A stretch of 64,000 bases of DNA, from positions 1 to 64,000 of IMG/VR virus record IMGVR_UViG_3300050343_000243; one strand, 5' to 3'. Positions 49,206 to 55,939 of this stretch are shown here, piece after piece (within the stretch, counting starts at the first letter, position 1; each line of letters opens with the position of its first letter). Under the pieces are notes generated by a model, which was not told where the DNA came from, did no database searches, and saw nothing but the letters and a program-made list of their open reading frames with translations. Source of the DNA: a virus. The position numbers and the translations under genes are program-made.

Positions 49206-50514
49206 CTATGTAACTCTCGAAATGCGCATGGCAATGCTCATGTCGCAGCAAGAAGCCAGCGGTTTCCGTTTCGATATGGATGCTGCCATCCGGGTTCGTA
49301 CCGAACTACAGGATGAGTACGACTCACTAGTCAACGAGATCACTTCTATCTATCTCTACGTTCCTGGCAAGGTGTTTACACCCAAGCGTGCAGATAAGAA
49401 GAAGGGTTATGTGGCTGGCGCACCCATGACTCGCCTCACTGACTTCAATCCAACAAGCAGGCAGCACATTGCGTGGGCTCTACAGACCTACCGTGGCGCT
49501 CGCTTCACCAAGGTGACTGCTACAGGTAAGCCACAGGTAGACGAAGCAACCATCTCCGAGGTGCGTGACCTTGCTCTTTCACAGGGCAAGGATCAACTGC
49601 ATCACGAATGCGAGATGTTCATCCGTCTGCTGACATTGCAGAAGTGGCTGGGACAGTTATCAGAGGGAACCAACTCTTGGTTCAACTCTATTGAGGGTGA
49701 TAACTGCATCCACCACAGCTGCTCACTGGCAACACAGACGGGTAGAAATGCTCACCGTGGTCCCAACTTGGGCCAGGTCGTTTCAGCACCTTGGGCACGT
49801 GAACTCTTTGTTCCACACCCTGGTCACGTCATGGTCGGCGCTGACCTTGAAGGACTGGAGCTCCGCTGCCTCGGGCACTACCTAGCCAAGTTCGACCAGG
49901 GGGCCTTCGCTGACGTCGTACTGAACGGCGACATTCATCAACAGAATGCTGACCGTGTAAGTACCCCAGACGTTCCTGTCTCTCGGAAACTCGTCAAAAA
50001 TCTAACTTACGGGTTCATCTATGGGGCTGGAGATGTGAAGTTGGGGCACATCATTAAGCCTGAACTGTCAGACGCACAGAAGAAAACTCTCGGTCAAGAG
50101 TTACGTCGCAAGTTCCTAGATGCTATTCCTGGTCTAGAGCCACTGATCGATGCAGTTAAGGAACGAGTTCGTATTAACGGCCGCCTCCGTGCTCTTGATG
50201 GGCGTCCTATTTTCTGTCGCGCAGAGCATGCCTCACTCAACTATCTTCTGCAATCAGCAGGAGCCATCCTGTCGAAGCGTTGGGTGGTAGTTGGCCAAGA
50301 GATGCTGGACAGCGCTGGCTTGACCTATGACCATGACTACACTCGCTGTGCATACGTACACGATGAAGTTCAACTATCAGTCGTTCCAAGCGAAGTCGAT
50401 CGTGTCAAATCACTACTCGTAGCAGCAGCTCCCGAAGCTGGTAACTACTACAACTTCCGCGTTCCCATTACTGCATCAGCAGAGCATGGTGAGAATTGGG
50501 CAGCAACACACTAA
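49189..50514 (+). CDS. DNA polymerase I-type polymerase domain (T7-like, split)
   Basis: I chose ATG 49189 (MTTIPDYVTLEMRMAMLMSQ). 441 residues. Family A motifs: TGRNAHRGPNLGQV, motif A VGADLEGLELR (Asp219), motif B RKLVKNLTYGFIYGAG (Arg266, Lys270, Tyr274), motif C VHDEVQ (His-Asp-Glu, 391-393). Tyr at the sugar-selecting position is as in T7 polymerase. It lacks a fused exonuclease, which is provided in trans by the gene at 48415. This is the replicative polymerase. Confidence 0.95.
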   Translation: MTTIPDYVTLEMRMAMLMSQQEASGFRFDMDAAIRVRTELQDEYDSLVNEITSIYLYVPGKVFTPKRADKKKGYVAGAPMTRLTDFNPTSRQHIAWALQTYRGARFTKVTATGKPQVDEATISEVRDLALSQGKDQLHHECEMFIRLLTLQKWLGQLSEGTNSWFNSIEGDNCIHHSCSLATQTGRNAHRGPNLGQVVSAPWARELFVPHPGHVMVGADLEGLELRCLGHYLAKFDQGAFADVVLNGDIHQQNADRVSTPDVPVSRKLVKNLTYGFIYGAGDVKLGHIIKPELSDAQKKTLGQELRRKFLDAIPGLEPLIDAVKERVRINGRLRALDGRPIFCRAEHASLNYLLQSAGAILSKRWVVVGQEMLDSAGLTYDHDYTRCAYVHDEVQLSVVPSEVDRVKSLLVAAAPEAGNYYNFRVPITASAEHGENWAATH

Positions 50515-50522
50515 TCAATACT

Positions 50523-50969
50523 ATGCAAACACTCGAAGTAAAAACTGGCTATATCTATTTTCTCAAGAGCACTCTGCTCGGTGGATACAAAATCGGAATT
50601 ACAACTGCACCTGCCTCACGGTTTAAAGCACTGGCTGTCGGTACCAAAGCAAAGCTTATTGGCTACTGGAAGCTCGATGAATACCGTGAGCTAGAGAAGC
50701 AGCTACATAAGGAGTATTCAAAGCAGAGAGTCCCACAGAGCGAATGGTTCGACCTTGACTGCATCCAAGTCCGTGAAGTGATCGACAAAATTTCCTCTAT
50801 CTCCGAGCAAGAGTTTCTTATCCCTGAAGTTGCACAGACTTTCGTAGGTCCTCAATACAAGATCACCAAGGTTGCACCCTACGAATTGGCTGCATACGCT
50901 GGCTGGAATTACTTTGCTGCCACAGCATTACTTACAATAGTAGGATTGATTGTTGGCTTAAGTCTATGA
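50523..50969 (+). CDS. GIY-YIG-like (T5orf172/MUG113) protein with C-terminal membrane helix
   Basis: I chose ATG 50523 (MQTLEVKTGYIYFLKSTLLG). 148 residues. GYIYFLKS, YKIGITT.P..RF and YRELEKQLHKEYSKQRVPQS then EWFDLD match the T5orf172/MUG113 branch of GIY-YIG nucleases. The C-terminus is hydrophobic (FAATALLTIVGLIVGLSL), so it is probably membrane-anchored. Such anchoring is unusual for a nuclease; host-DNA degradation at the membrane is one idea. Confidence 0.75.
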   Translation: MQTLEVKTGYIYFLKSTLLGGYKIGITTAPASRFKALAVGTKAKLIGYWKLDEYRELEKQLHKEYSKQRVPQSEWFDLDCIQVREVIDKISSISEQEFLIPEVAQTFVGPQYKITKVAPYELAAYAGWNYFAATALLTIVGLIVGLSL

Positions 50970-51148
50970 AAGATGGGCCCCATATAACATTTAGCTGCAA
51001 TGAGAATGCTATACGCACACTCTCATGGGCTGTTGACTACTCCCTTGCTACCTGGAGTGGACAAGGGGAGGTAGATCAAGAAATGCTTATAGGGCTTAAG
51101 CATCAATTACACGGCTGCATCCTTGAGTTCTTATTTGATAAGGACTAA
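50966..51148 (+). CDS. 60-residue small protein
   Basis: MKDGPHITFSCNENAIRTLS; helical with an acidic end. ATGA overlap with the membrane GIY-YIG gene. Unknown. Confidence 0.55.
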   Translation: MKDGPHITFSCNENAIRTLSWAVDYSLATWSGQGEVDQEMLIGLKHQLHGCILEFLFDKD

Positions 51149-51189
51149 ATGTTCGCCGTAAACTAGTAGCCATAGCTACAATAAAGATA

Positions 51190-51240
51190 TCGTTCATCCC
51201 TCACATAGGGACGCAAGTAAGACAGAGTCTGAAGGAACGG
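51190..51240 (+). promoter_or_regulatory. Glutamine riboswitch (glnA/Downstream-peptide type)
   Basis: CGTTC (51191-51195) pairs with GAACG (51235-51239) as P1, and TCCCT-cacat-AGGGA (51197-51211) forms the second stem. The junction carries the conserved-looking GACGCAAGTAAGAC then CTGAAGGAACG, close to the remembered consensus GGACGGAAGTAGG...CGAAGGAACG. The start codon of a DUF4278 gene follows 17 bases later. In cyanobacteria this RNA class binds L-glutamine and controls small nitrogen regulators. Confidence 0.8.
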
Positions 51241-51256
51241 GAAATTTCACCTCATT

Positions 51257-51454
51257 ATGGAGTTTCCAATGACCCAATTACAAGCACGTGCCATCGAGAA
51301 TGCACGCCGTGAATTCAGTCGCGCCAAAAAAGAACTGAACATGCATCGCCTCAACGAAACCGCATACCGTGGTGTTCCCACCATTCGTGAGCGTCAAGAG
51401 GCTGCCGAAGTCCACGGTACTTTCGTTTACCGGGGCCGTACATACAGCAAGTAA
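51257..51454 (+). CDS. DUF4278-like (PirA-type) small protein
   Basis: 65 residues from ATG 51257; ATG 51269 is an alternative. The end FVYRGRTYSK and the earlier TAYRGVPT are YRGxxY-type units characteristic of cyanobacterial DUF4278 proteins, which include the PII-interacting regulator PirA. It is preceded by the glutamine riboswitch. Inferred role: tuning host nitrogen/arginine metabolism in response to glutamine during infection. Confidence 0.6.
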   Translation: MEFPMTQLQARAIENARREFSRAKKELNMHRLNETAYRGVPTIRERQEAAEVHGTFVYRGRTYSK

Positions 51455-51561
51455 TGCCTGAAATTGTATGGAGTATCGTCACCCTAGTAGCTATAGCTAT
51501 GGGTGGCGCTGTTTACACCGTCTATTGGTTACTTACCTACGACGATCGGAATCCCAACTGA
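51454..51561 (+). CDS. 35-residue single-pass membrane peptide
   Basis: MPEIVWSIVTLVAIAMGGAV then YTVYWLLTYDDRNPN. One transmembrane helix. TAATG junction with the DUF4278 gene, so it should share riboswitch control. A strong terminator follows. Unknown. Confidence 0.5.
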   Translation: MPEIVWSIVTLVAIAMGGAVYTVYWLLTYDDRNPN

Positions 51562-51567
51562 CTACTG

Positions 51568-51599
51568 CCCCCGCTTCGCGGGGGTTATTTTTTTGTTTA
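51568..51599 (+). terminator. Strong Rho-independent terminator
   Basis: CCCCCGC-ttc-GCGGGGG followed by TTATTTTTTTGTTT. It ends the rightward replication/riboswitch block before the leftward genes. Confidence 0.88.
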
Positions 51600-51917
51600 T
51601 TCGTCTTTCTTAAACATGTCACCCTTGCTAGAAGGAGTGACGTTACTGAATTCTGATTTCTTATTCTTGCCGTACTCACGCAGACGCTGCTGCTGAATAG
51701 AAATACCACCACGCAACGCTGGATCTGCTCCAGGTCTCTTGTCTGTAGTCCTTGGTGGAGTGTTCTTGCGGTATGACTGTTGACCTTTGTACGCACGCAC
51801 GCGAGCTATTGCCATTGCCTGTTTGCCATGGGCACCACTACGGTTAAAATCAGACTTGTCCTTATCACTTAAGTAACGACGGTCTAGTGGTTTATTTCTT
51901 AAGCCTGCAGTTCTCAC
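51597..51917 (-). CDS. 106-residue basic protein
   Basis: MRTAGLRNKPLDRRYLSDKD; Arg/Lys/Gly/Gln-rich throughout, probably disordered or nucleic-acid binding, maybe virion associated. Last gene of the leftward group that begins at 53.75 kb. Unknown. Confidence 0.55.
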   Translation of the reverse strand: MRTAGLRNKPLDRRYLSDKDKSDFNRSGAHGKQAMAIARVRAYKGQQSYRKNTPPRTTDKRPGADPALRGGISIQQQRLREYGKNKKSEFSNVTPSSKGDMFKKDE

Positions 51918-51930
51918 ACTATGCCTTCAG

Positions 51931-52128
51931 CTACTTAACCATTGTATCGAAGTAGCCATCTTTAGGGATAACGTTCCCATCACAGATAAGTTTATCCAAG
52001 TAATCTCTATCAGGATCCTTTAGCTCTACATCATTGTCATAGAGCCATTGCCAAGCAGCAAAGTATTCATCAAGGGTATCTGCACCGCTGGTGCCAAAAG
52101 CAATGGTCTTCGCCTCTTTGACGTTCAC
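51931..52128 (-). CDS. 65-residue acidic protein
   Basis: MNVKEAKTIAFGTSGADTLD; acidic, aromatic, helical (YFAAWQWLYDNDVEL). Overlaps the upstream gene by 4 bases (ATGA). Unknown. Confidence 0.55.
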   Translation of the reverse strand: MNVKEAKTIAFGTSGADTLDEYFAAWQWLYDNDVELKDPDRDYLDKLICDGNVIPKDGYFDTMVK

Positions 52129-52352
52129 AGTCCAAGTTGGTTGTTGATCTTACGCACACTGTCTGCCATTGGCAGCATCATCTTCAGTGTTTGTTGTGAC
52201 ACGTTGCTTGTGTTCTGTGTAATCAGTGAAGTGACTTCATTCCTGTGCACTTCAAGTGCTTTAGTTCTTTCAGCAGCACAACGCTTATTTGTGAAAGCAG
52301 TGAATTTCATGCTAATCAGGACCGCAAGTACTGGCCCGAGTACATATTCCAT
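52125..52352 (-). CDS. 75-residue membrane-anchored helical protein
   Basis: MEYVLGPVLAVLISMKFTAF is an N-terminal transmembrane segment. The rest is a soluble helix (RTKALEVHRNEVTSLITQNT). A lysis-related (holin or spanin-like) role is possible from topology only. Confidence 0.5.
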   Translation of the reverse strand: MEYVLGPVLAVLISMKFTAFTNKRCAAERTKALEVHRNEVTSLITQNTSNVSQQTLKMMLPMADSVRKINNQLGL

Positions 52353-52380
52353 ATCTAATGTTTAACTAATCGAAGTCTAA

Positions 52381-52713
52381 CTAAATTCCTTCTACAAAGA
52401 GACCATCATCATCGAGGTCATCATTCTCATATCCTTCGTCTTCAATAGATGTAGGCATGTCATCATCTTGCATCATTAAGAGATCCATAAAAGTCTCTTC
52501 GCTAATGATTTCAGGCAGACCCTCTTGCTGTTCATCAATCTTGAACATGATGCCATTAGCCATCAGTGTTCTTTGAACGCCGTTCTTCTGTTCCATTCGG
52601 GACTTAAGCAGCCGCAAGGCAGTCCTCTCCAACGAGTGGCGGCTCATTTTCGATACTTCGTACCTTGCTCTCGTCAGAGCAAACCGTTGCTCGATTGATA
52701 ATTGCTCCATCAC
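52381..52713 (-). CDS. NblA-like phycobilisome-degradation adaptor with acidic tail
   Basis: 110 residues. Residues 5-55 (LSIEQRFALTRARYEVSKMS, RHSLERTALRLLKSRMEQKN) align without gaps to the remembered NblA consensus LSLEQEFKLR..E.QVQ.MSRE....LL.EL.RQMM.KDN. NblA is a short helical-hairpin adaptor that delivers phycobilisomes to Clp protease. The acidic 50-residue C-terminal extension is unlike cellular NblA. The first 37 residues overlap the HNH gene in another frame. nblA genes have been reported in other cyanophages. Confidence 0.5.
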   Translation of the reverse strand: MMEQLSIEQRFALTRARYEVSKMSRHSLERTALRLLKSRMEQKNGVQRTLMANGIMFKIDEQQEGLPEIISEETFMDLLMMQDDDMPTSIEDEGYENDDLDDDGLFVEGI

Positions 52714-53056
52714 CGATCTCTTCCTCTATAAAACGTTTGTTTGAAATCCATTCTTCGATTAGTTCTTTTGCAGTCTCGTTATAAAAAGACTGCCTTTGAA
52801 ACCATACTAGCCAAGGTTCAGTACCTTTAGAGTGATTACACTCTAGGCACGCAGGTAGTAAGTTACTACGCAAGCTACTTCCACCTTTAGATTTCGGTTT
52901 TATGTGGTCCAGTGTAGTGGCGCGGTTACATCTGCAATAGCTACAGAGGCCGCCCCATCCATACTTAATTGACTTTTTAAATCTGCGCTTGGCTACTTGT
53001 TTAGATAAACAAGAGAGGTCGAACATTAGGTCCTTCCAGTCTTCAGCAATTCCCAT
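52604..53056 (-). CDS. HNH endonuclease
   Basis: 150 residues. GGLCSYCRCNRATTLDHIKP then KSKGGSSLRSNLLPACLECN-HSKG is a textbook HNH (CxxC, DHIxP, N, CxxCN). The C-terminal 37 residues overlap the start of the NblA-like gene. The role may be DNA cleavage in packaging, recombination or homing; it is distant from the terminase here. Confidence 0.88.
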   Translation of the reverse strand: MGIAEDWKDLMFDLSCLSKQVAKRRFKKSIKYGWGGLCSYCRCNRATTLDHIKPKSKGGSSLRSNLLPACLECNHSKGTEPWLVWFQRQSFYNETAKELIEEWISNKRFIEEEIGDGAIINRATVCSDESKVRSIENEPPLVGEDCLAAA

Positions 53057-53125
53057 AGTTGTTATTAGGCAACTGCTTTTACTTTACTTAACTTCCGTCT
53101 CTTGGAGAGTTATGTAGTGTAATTA

Positions 53126-53359
53126 TTAGAACTTTTTGGCAATTAGCTGATCCATCTTATCTTCAATTCTGATGAGATGGTCACCCATACGTGCCATAGC
53201 TTGAGTAAAATCCTGCTTTGACGTATAAGATTCAACAACTTTAAGTTCGAGCTTGTCTATACGATTGTCTAGCGTCGTTACGCGTGTATTTACTTTATTA
53301 AAAAGCACAGCAGTACCTGTGACAATAGCTATTACAACTGGGATGGCGGTTTCAATCAT
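53126..53359 (-). CDS. Membrane plus coiled-coil protein, possible holin/antiholin
   Basis: I chose ATG 53359 (MIETAIPVVIAIVTGTAVLF), which overlaps the stop of the frameshifted upstream reading frame. 77 residues: one transmembrane helix then a heptad-rich helix (TRVTTLDNRIDKLELKVVES). This topology occurs in haemolysin XhlA-type phage lysis proteins. Role inferred. Confidence 0.55.
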   Translation of the reverse strand: MIETAIPVVIAIVTGTAVLFNKVNTRVTTLDNRIDKLELKVVESYTSKQDFTQAMARMGDHLIRIEDKMDQLIAKKF

Positions 53360-53749
53360 CTTTCTGTAGATGCTTATAAGAAGTAGAAATGGACCAGCTG
53401 TCTTCGCCAAACGTTCCTGTCTCGTTGGTTTCCCATTGAGTTTGTTCAGGAGGCTGCGCTTGATTCCATTCTTCCTCTGCCTGGTCAAGCTTATGTGGAA
53501 GGGAGGTGTAAAACTTTTTTGCTTGGATTCCTCGGCGGAGTCGCTCAACGTTTGAACGACTGTCGTAGCGCCATAACCATTGCCCATCGTCTGGGATGTT
53601 TAGATCTTTTTTTCAGAGCCGGGCTTAATCGAGTTCAATGCAGAGAGCACAAGCTGTACAACACTGTTGGACTTTAATGGAGTAAGAGCAATAATTTCAC
53701 TTGCTGCTGCAATAACAATCCAAAAGATTGCGGATTCTAAAATAGCCAT
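53352..53749 (-). CDS. Small membrane protein with programmed -1 frameshift extension
   Basis: The zero-frame product (53749 to 53600) is 49 residues: MAILESAIFWIVIAAASEII, a membrane segment, then KPGSEKKI and stop. The codons for Lys-Lys lie on A_AAA_AAG (53612-53606), the classic bacterial -1 slippery heptamer, just before the stop. A -1 shift opens 84 more codons (DLNIPDDGQWLWRYDSRSNV to YKHLQKDD) ending at 53352. This extension has no start codon of its own, fills an otherwise empty gap and ends by overlapping the next start. Fusion length is 132 residues. Possibly a holin-like pair. Confidence 0.65.
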
Positions 53750-53784
53750 GGTACTTATATGTAGATGCTTTATATATTTTAGCC

Positions 53785-53908
53785 AACTACGAAACTACGC
53801 TAACTACGCTACTCACTAACCCTTTCAAAATAAATCCCCTGTACTGCATAGAGAACAAGGGATTAAAAAGCAGGTATATAGAAAACTACGGTAGTTACCG
53901 TAGCTTTT
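53785..53908. repeat. CTACGC repeat element, copy C
   Basis: AACTACGAAACTACGC then TAACTACGCTACTCACTAACC (53785 onward), GGGATTAAAAAGCAGGTATATAG and finally the palindrome CTACGGT-agtt-ACCGTAG (about 53886-53903). It is highly similar to copy A over its full length. It lies between the leftward membrane-protein operon and the rightward Xis-like gene. Confidence 0.65.
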
Positions 53909-53962
53909 GCAGTTTTTCTCGATTGGCTATATGCTTACTAAGCGTAGATGCATATATAGATT

Positions 53963-54241
53963 ATGGAATTCTCAACAGAGCAACAATTGTTTCTGGCGAT
54001 TCGCAGCCTCGACACAAAGCTCGACAGCGTGCTTCGTCGTCTTAACTCAGAAGAACAAGCAGAGTGGCTAGACACTAGAGACACTTGCTCGATGCTTGGT
54101 TGCACCGACCGTCACCTCCGCAACTTGATGGCAGAGGGCACCATCGCTGGTGACTGCATCCGTAATGTCGGCACCATCAAACGTGCTCGTTACAAGTTTC
54201 ACCGCAGCAAGGTTATGAGTCAGTACCTCAAGCGCGTTTGA
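53963..54241 (+). CDS. HTH protein, excisionase/MerR-like
   Basis: 92 residues. EWLDTRDTCSMLGCTDRHLR and NLMAEGTIAGDCIRN read as a winged helix-turn-helix of the excisionase (HTH_17) type, followed by a basic RARYKFHRSKVMSQY. It lies next to the integrase, ending convergently with a 14-base overlap, so an Xis or lysogeny-control role is likely. Repeat copy C is its upstream region. Confidence 0.65.
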   Translation: MEFSTEQQLFLAIRSLDTKLDSVLRRLNSEEQAEWLDTRDTCSMLGCTDRHLRNLMAEGTIAGDCIRNVGTIKRARYKFHRSKVMSQYLKRV

Positions 54242-55338
54242 ACTTGTCGCGCTGCTTTTCCCTCAGTGCACGCATGTTTTTCTTGTTGATCCACAGGTGG
54301 TAGTGCTTTCTATGTGTCGTTTCTGTGTGACCCATCAGCCTTGCAGCAGTGCTGATTTCAATCCCCTGAACTAGCGATCGAATCGCGTAGGCGTGACGCA
54401 GGTTGTACAGAGACCAGTGTTTGAGATTGTTACGATCCATGTAATCGGAGAACTGCCTGGCGACGTTCAAGCGATGGCAAGGTGGGCTTGTGTATTTCAC
54501 GCAGGTTCAGCTCCTTGATCCATTCGTCTGGCAACGCCCAAGCTTCACGCAAGTAAGGCTTGCCTTTGGTTTTGTAGGTCATCACATTGATTACCTCATC
54601 CTCGAACTCGACGCTCAGTAATTCGCTGGGCCTAGTGCCAAAGGCCATGCTCATGCCATGTACCCATTTCCAGCGTGGATCTTTGATGCTGCTCCAGATC
54701 GACAGCAATTCCTCATCACTAGGAATGTCCCGCTCAGTGAGTTGAGAAATTGTGTATCCCTTACATCGCCTCGTACAGGGGCTGCTTATCCCACTTCAGT
54801 CCCATGTGATCAAGGGTGACTGAGACGATCGAGCCGAAGTTTCCTCGACTGCTCGGTGACTCGATGTCCTTAATCACCTGGCAGATCGCCTCTAGATCAG
54901 CAGAGCCATAGAACTTGCTGAACAGGCTGATCGTCGGTTTGTACTTAGCGGTGTAGATGCCCGCGCCTGTCTTGGGCTTGTCTGGGTAATGGGCATCGAA
55001 GCGTGACTCGATCGCCTGGCACAGCTCTGTGAACAGGATCGAATCACGTGTAGCACTGCTTTTCTTTGCAGTGATCTTGTCTTTGCTCCAGTTGCTCCAG
55101 CTGAAAGTGCCCATCGAAAGCTCCTCGTCCAAGCGGAACGCCAGCTCTTTGGCCTTATCAGGTGTACTTAAATCGCTGGCCCTTCAAGACCTGTCGGAAT
55201 TTGCTGCTGCTTTACGCTTGCTCGGCTCCGTTTTGCAGGGCAGTGTGGCGACTAAGTACACAGCCTGTCGATCAGGCAGGGTTTTGATAGCGCAACGGTC
55301 AGCTTCTTATTGAGGAACGTGACCCAATTTCTGTCCAT
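54228..55338 (-). pseudogene. int: Decayed tyrosine integrase (multiple frameshifts)
   Basis: Full-length remains of about 370 codons, broken across frames. Pieces in order: MDRNWVTFLNKKLTVALSKP (start 55338), YLVATLPCKTEPSKRK, QQQIPTGLEGPAI, ASDLSTPDKAKELAFRLDEE to LYEAM, CKGYTISQLTERDIPSDEEL with AFGTRPSELLS (catalytic Arg), and finally YNLRHAYAIRSLV with MGHTETTHRKHYHLW (Arg, His, Tyr). At least four or five frame changes are needed. Every catalytic residue is still present, so decay is recent, or the region is misassembled. Confidence 0.8.
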
Positions 55339-55451
55339 CACTGACTTCTCGGCTGATCCGAGTATGCCCCAAACTCACTGATGCTGTGTACTTAAAAACC
55401 GTCTTAAATCCCTGGTTTTGGTACCGGAACAGACCGGAACACAGGTGAACC
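55339..55451. other. Intergenic region between integrase and att site
   Basis: No gene. It contains a direct repeat, CCGGAACA twice (accggaacagaccggaaca, about 55421-55440), that could be integrase arm-type or Xis binding sites. Confidence 0.35.
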
Positions 55452-55477
55452 AATAAAAAAAGGACCCTTGCGGATCC
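55452..55477 (-). terminator. Minus-strand terminator downstream of tRNA fragment
   Basis: On the minus strand GGATCC-gcaa-GGGTCC is followed by TTTTTTT. It sits 35 bases after the tRNA 3' end, as a host tRNA terminator would. Confidence 0.75.
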
Positions 55478-55511
55478 CCTGGTATGACTGGTGTTTCAGC
55501 CGTTGACTGAA

Positions 55512-55558
55512 TCGGAGCGGCGGGATTTGAACCCACGACCCCTACTACCCCAAGGTAG
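55512..55558 (-). other. attP-like tRNA-Pro(GGG) 3' fragment
   Basis: Read on the minus strand, the 47 bases give an anticodon arm CTACC-TTGGGGT-AGTAG (anticodon GGG), variable loop GGGTC, T-arm GTGGG-TTCAAAT-CCCGC, 3' acceptor strand CGCTCCG and discriminator A. There is no D-arm or 5' acceptor strand upstream, so it is not a functional tRNA. A partial tRNA 3' end beside an integrase is the usual form of attP, restoring the host tRNA on integration. The attB is predicted in a host tRNA-Pro gene. Confidence 0.8.
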
Positions 55559-55636
55559 TGATAATTCTTTATAAACCCGCTTCATGGCTGGCTTTTGATT
55601 CGTCAATTTTGTAAATGTGCTTAATTTTGTGCTTAA

Positions 55637-55930
55637 TCACTGAGGTGGTTTGCCACTCAGCAGTCCTCTAGAAGCACCTTCGTCAGGAAAATCTCTGGGC
55701 CTGGATTCGATGCTGCTCTTTCCACCAGACACACGTTCGTGTGATTGGAACGTTGCTCGCTTGTACCTATGCTTGAACACATCAGGTAGCCAGTAAGTTT
55801 CTACCCAGTTAATTGTAGAGTTTAGTTTTAGGTGCTTTTCAAGTGAGTGCGACATAGCTCCCATTTGTATATAACCATCGTGAGTTACGCAGGTGTTATC
55901 ACCTGTGCGGTATATGTATAAAGTTCTCAT
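55637..55930 (-). CDS. 97-residue basic protein
   Basis: MRTLYIYRTGDNTCVTHDGY; beta-rich start then a basic C-terminal half. Last gene of a leftward group of small basic proteins. Unknown. Confidence 0.5.
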   Translation of the reverse strand: MRTLYIYRTGDNTCVTHDGYIQMGAMSHSLEKHLKLNSTINWVETYWLPDVFKHRYKRATFQSHERVSGGKSSIESRPRDFPDEGASRGLLSGKPPQ

Positions 55931-55939
55931 TGTATTTTT

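Noticed and set aside
53360-53587. In-frame N-terminal extension of the gene at 53126 from ATG 53587
   Set aside because: The -1 frameshift reading frame of the upstream gene occupies this DNA with more protein-like sequence and ends exactly at ATG 53359.
55512-55558. A functional tRNA-Pro gene
   Set aside because: Only the anticodon arm, T-arm and 3' acceptor strand are present; the upstream sequence has no D-arm or 5' acceptor strand.
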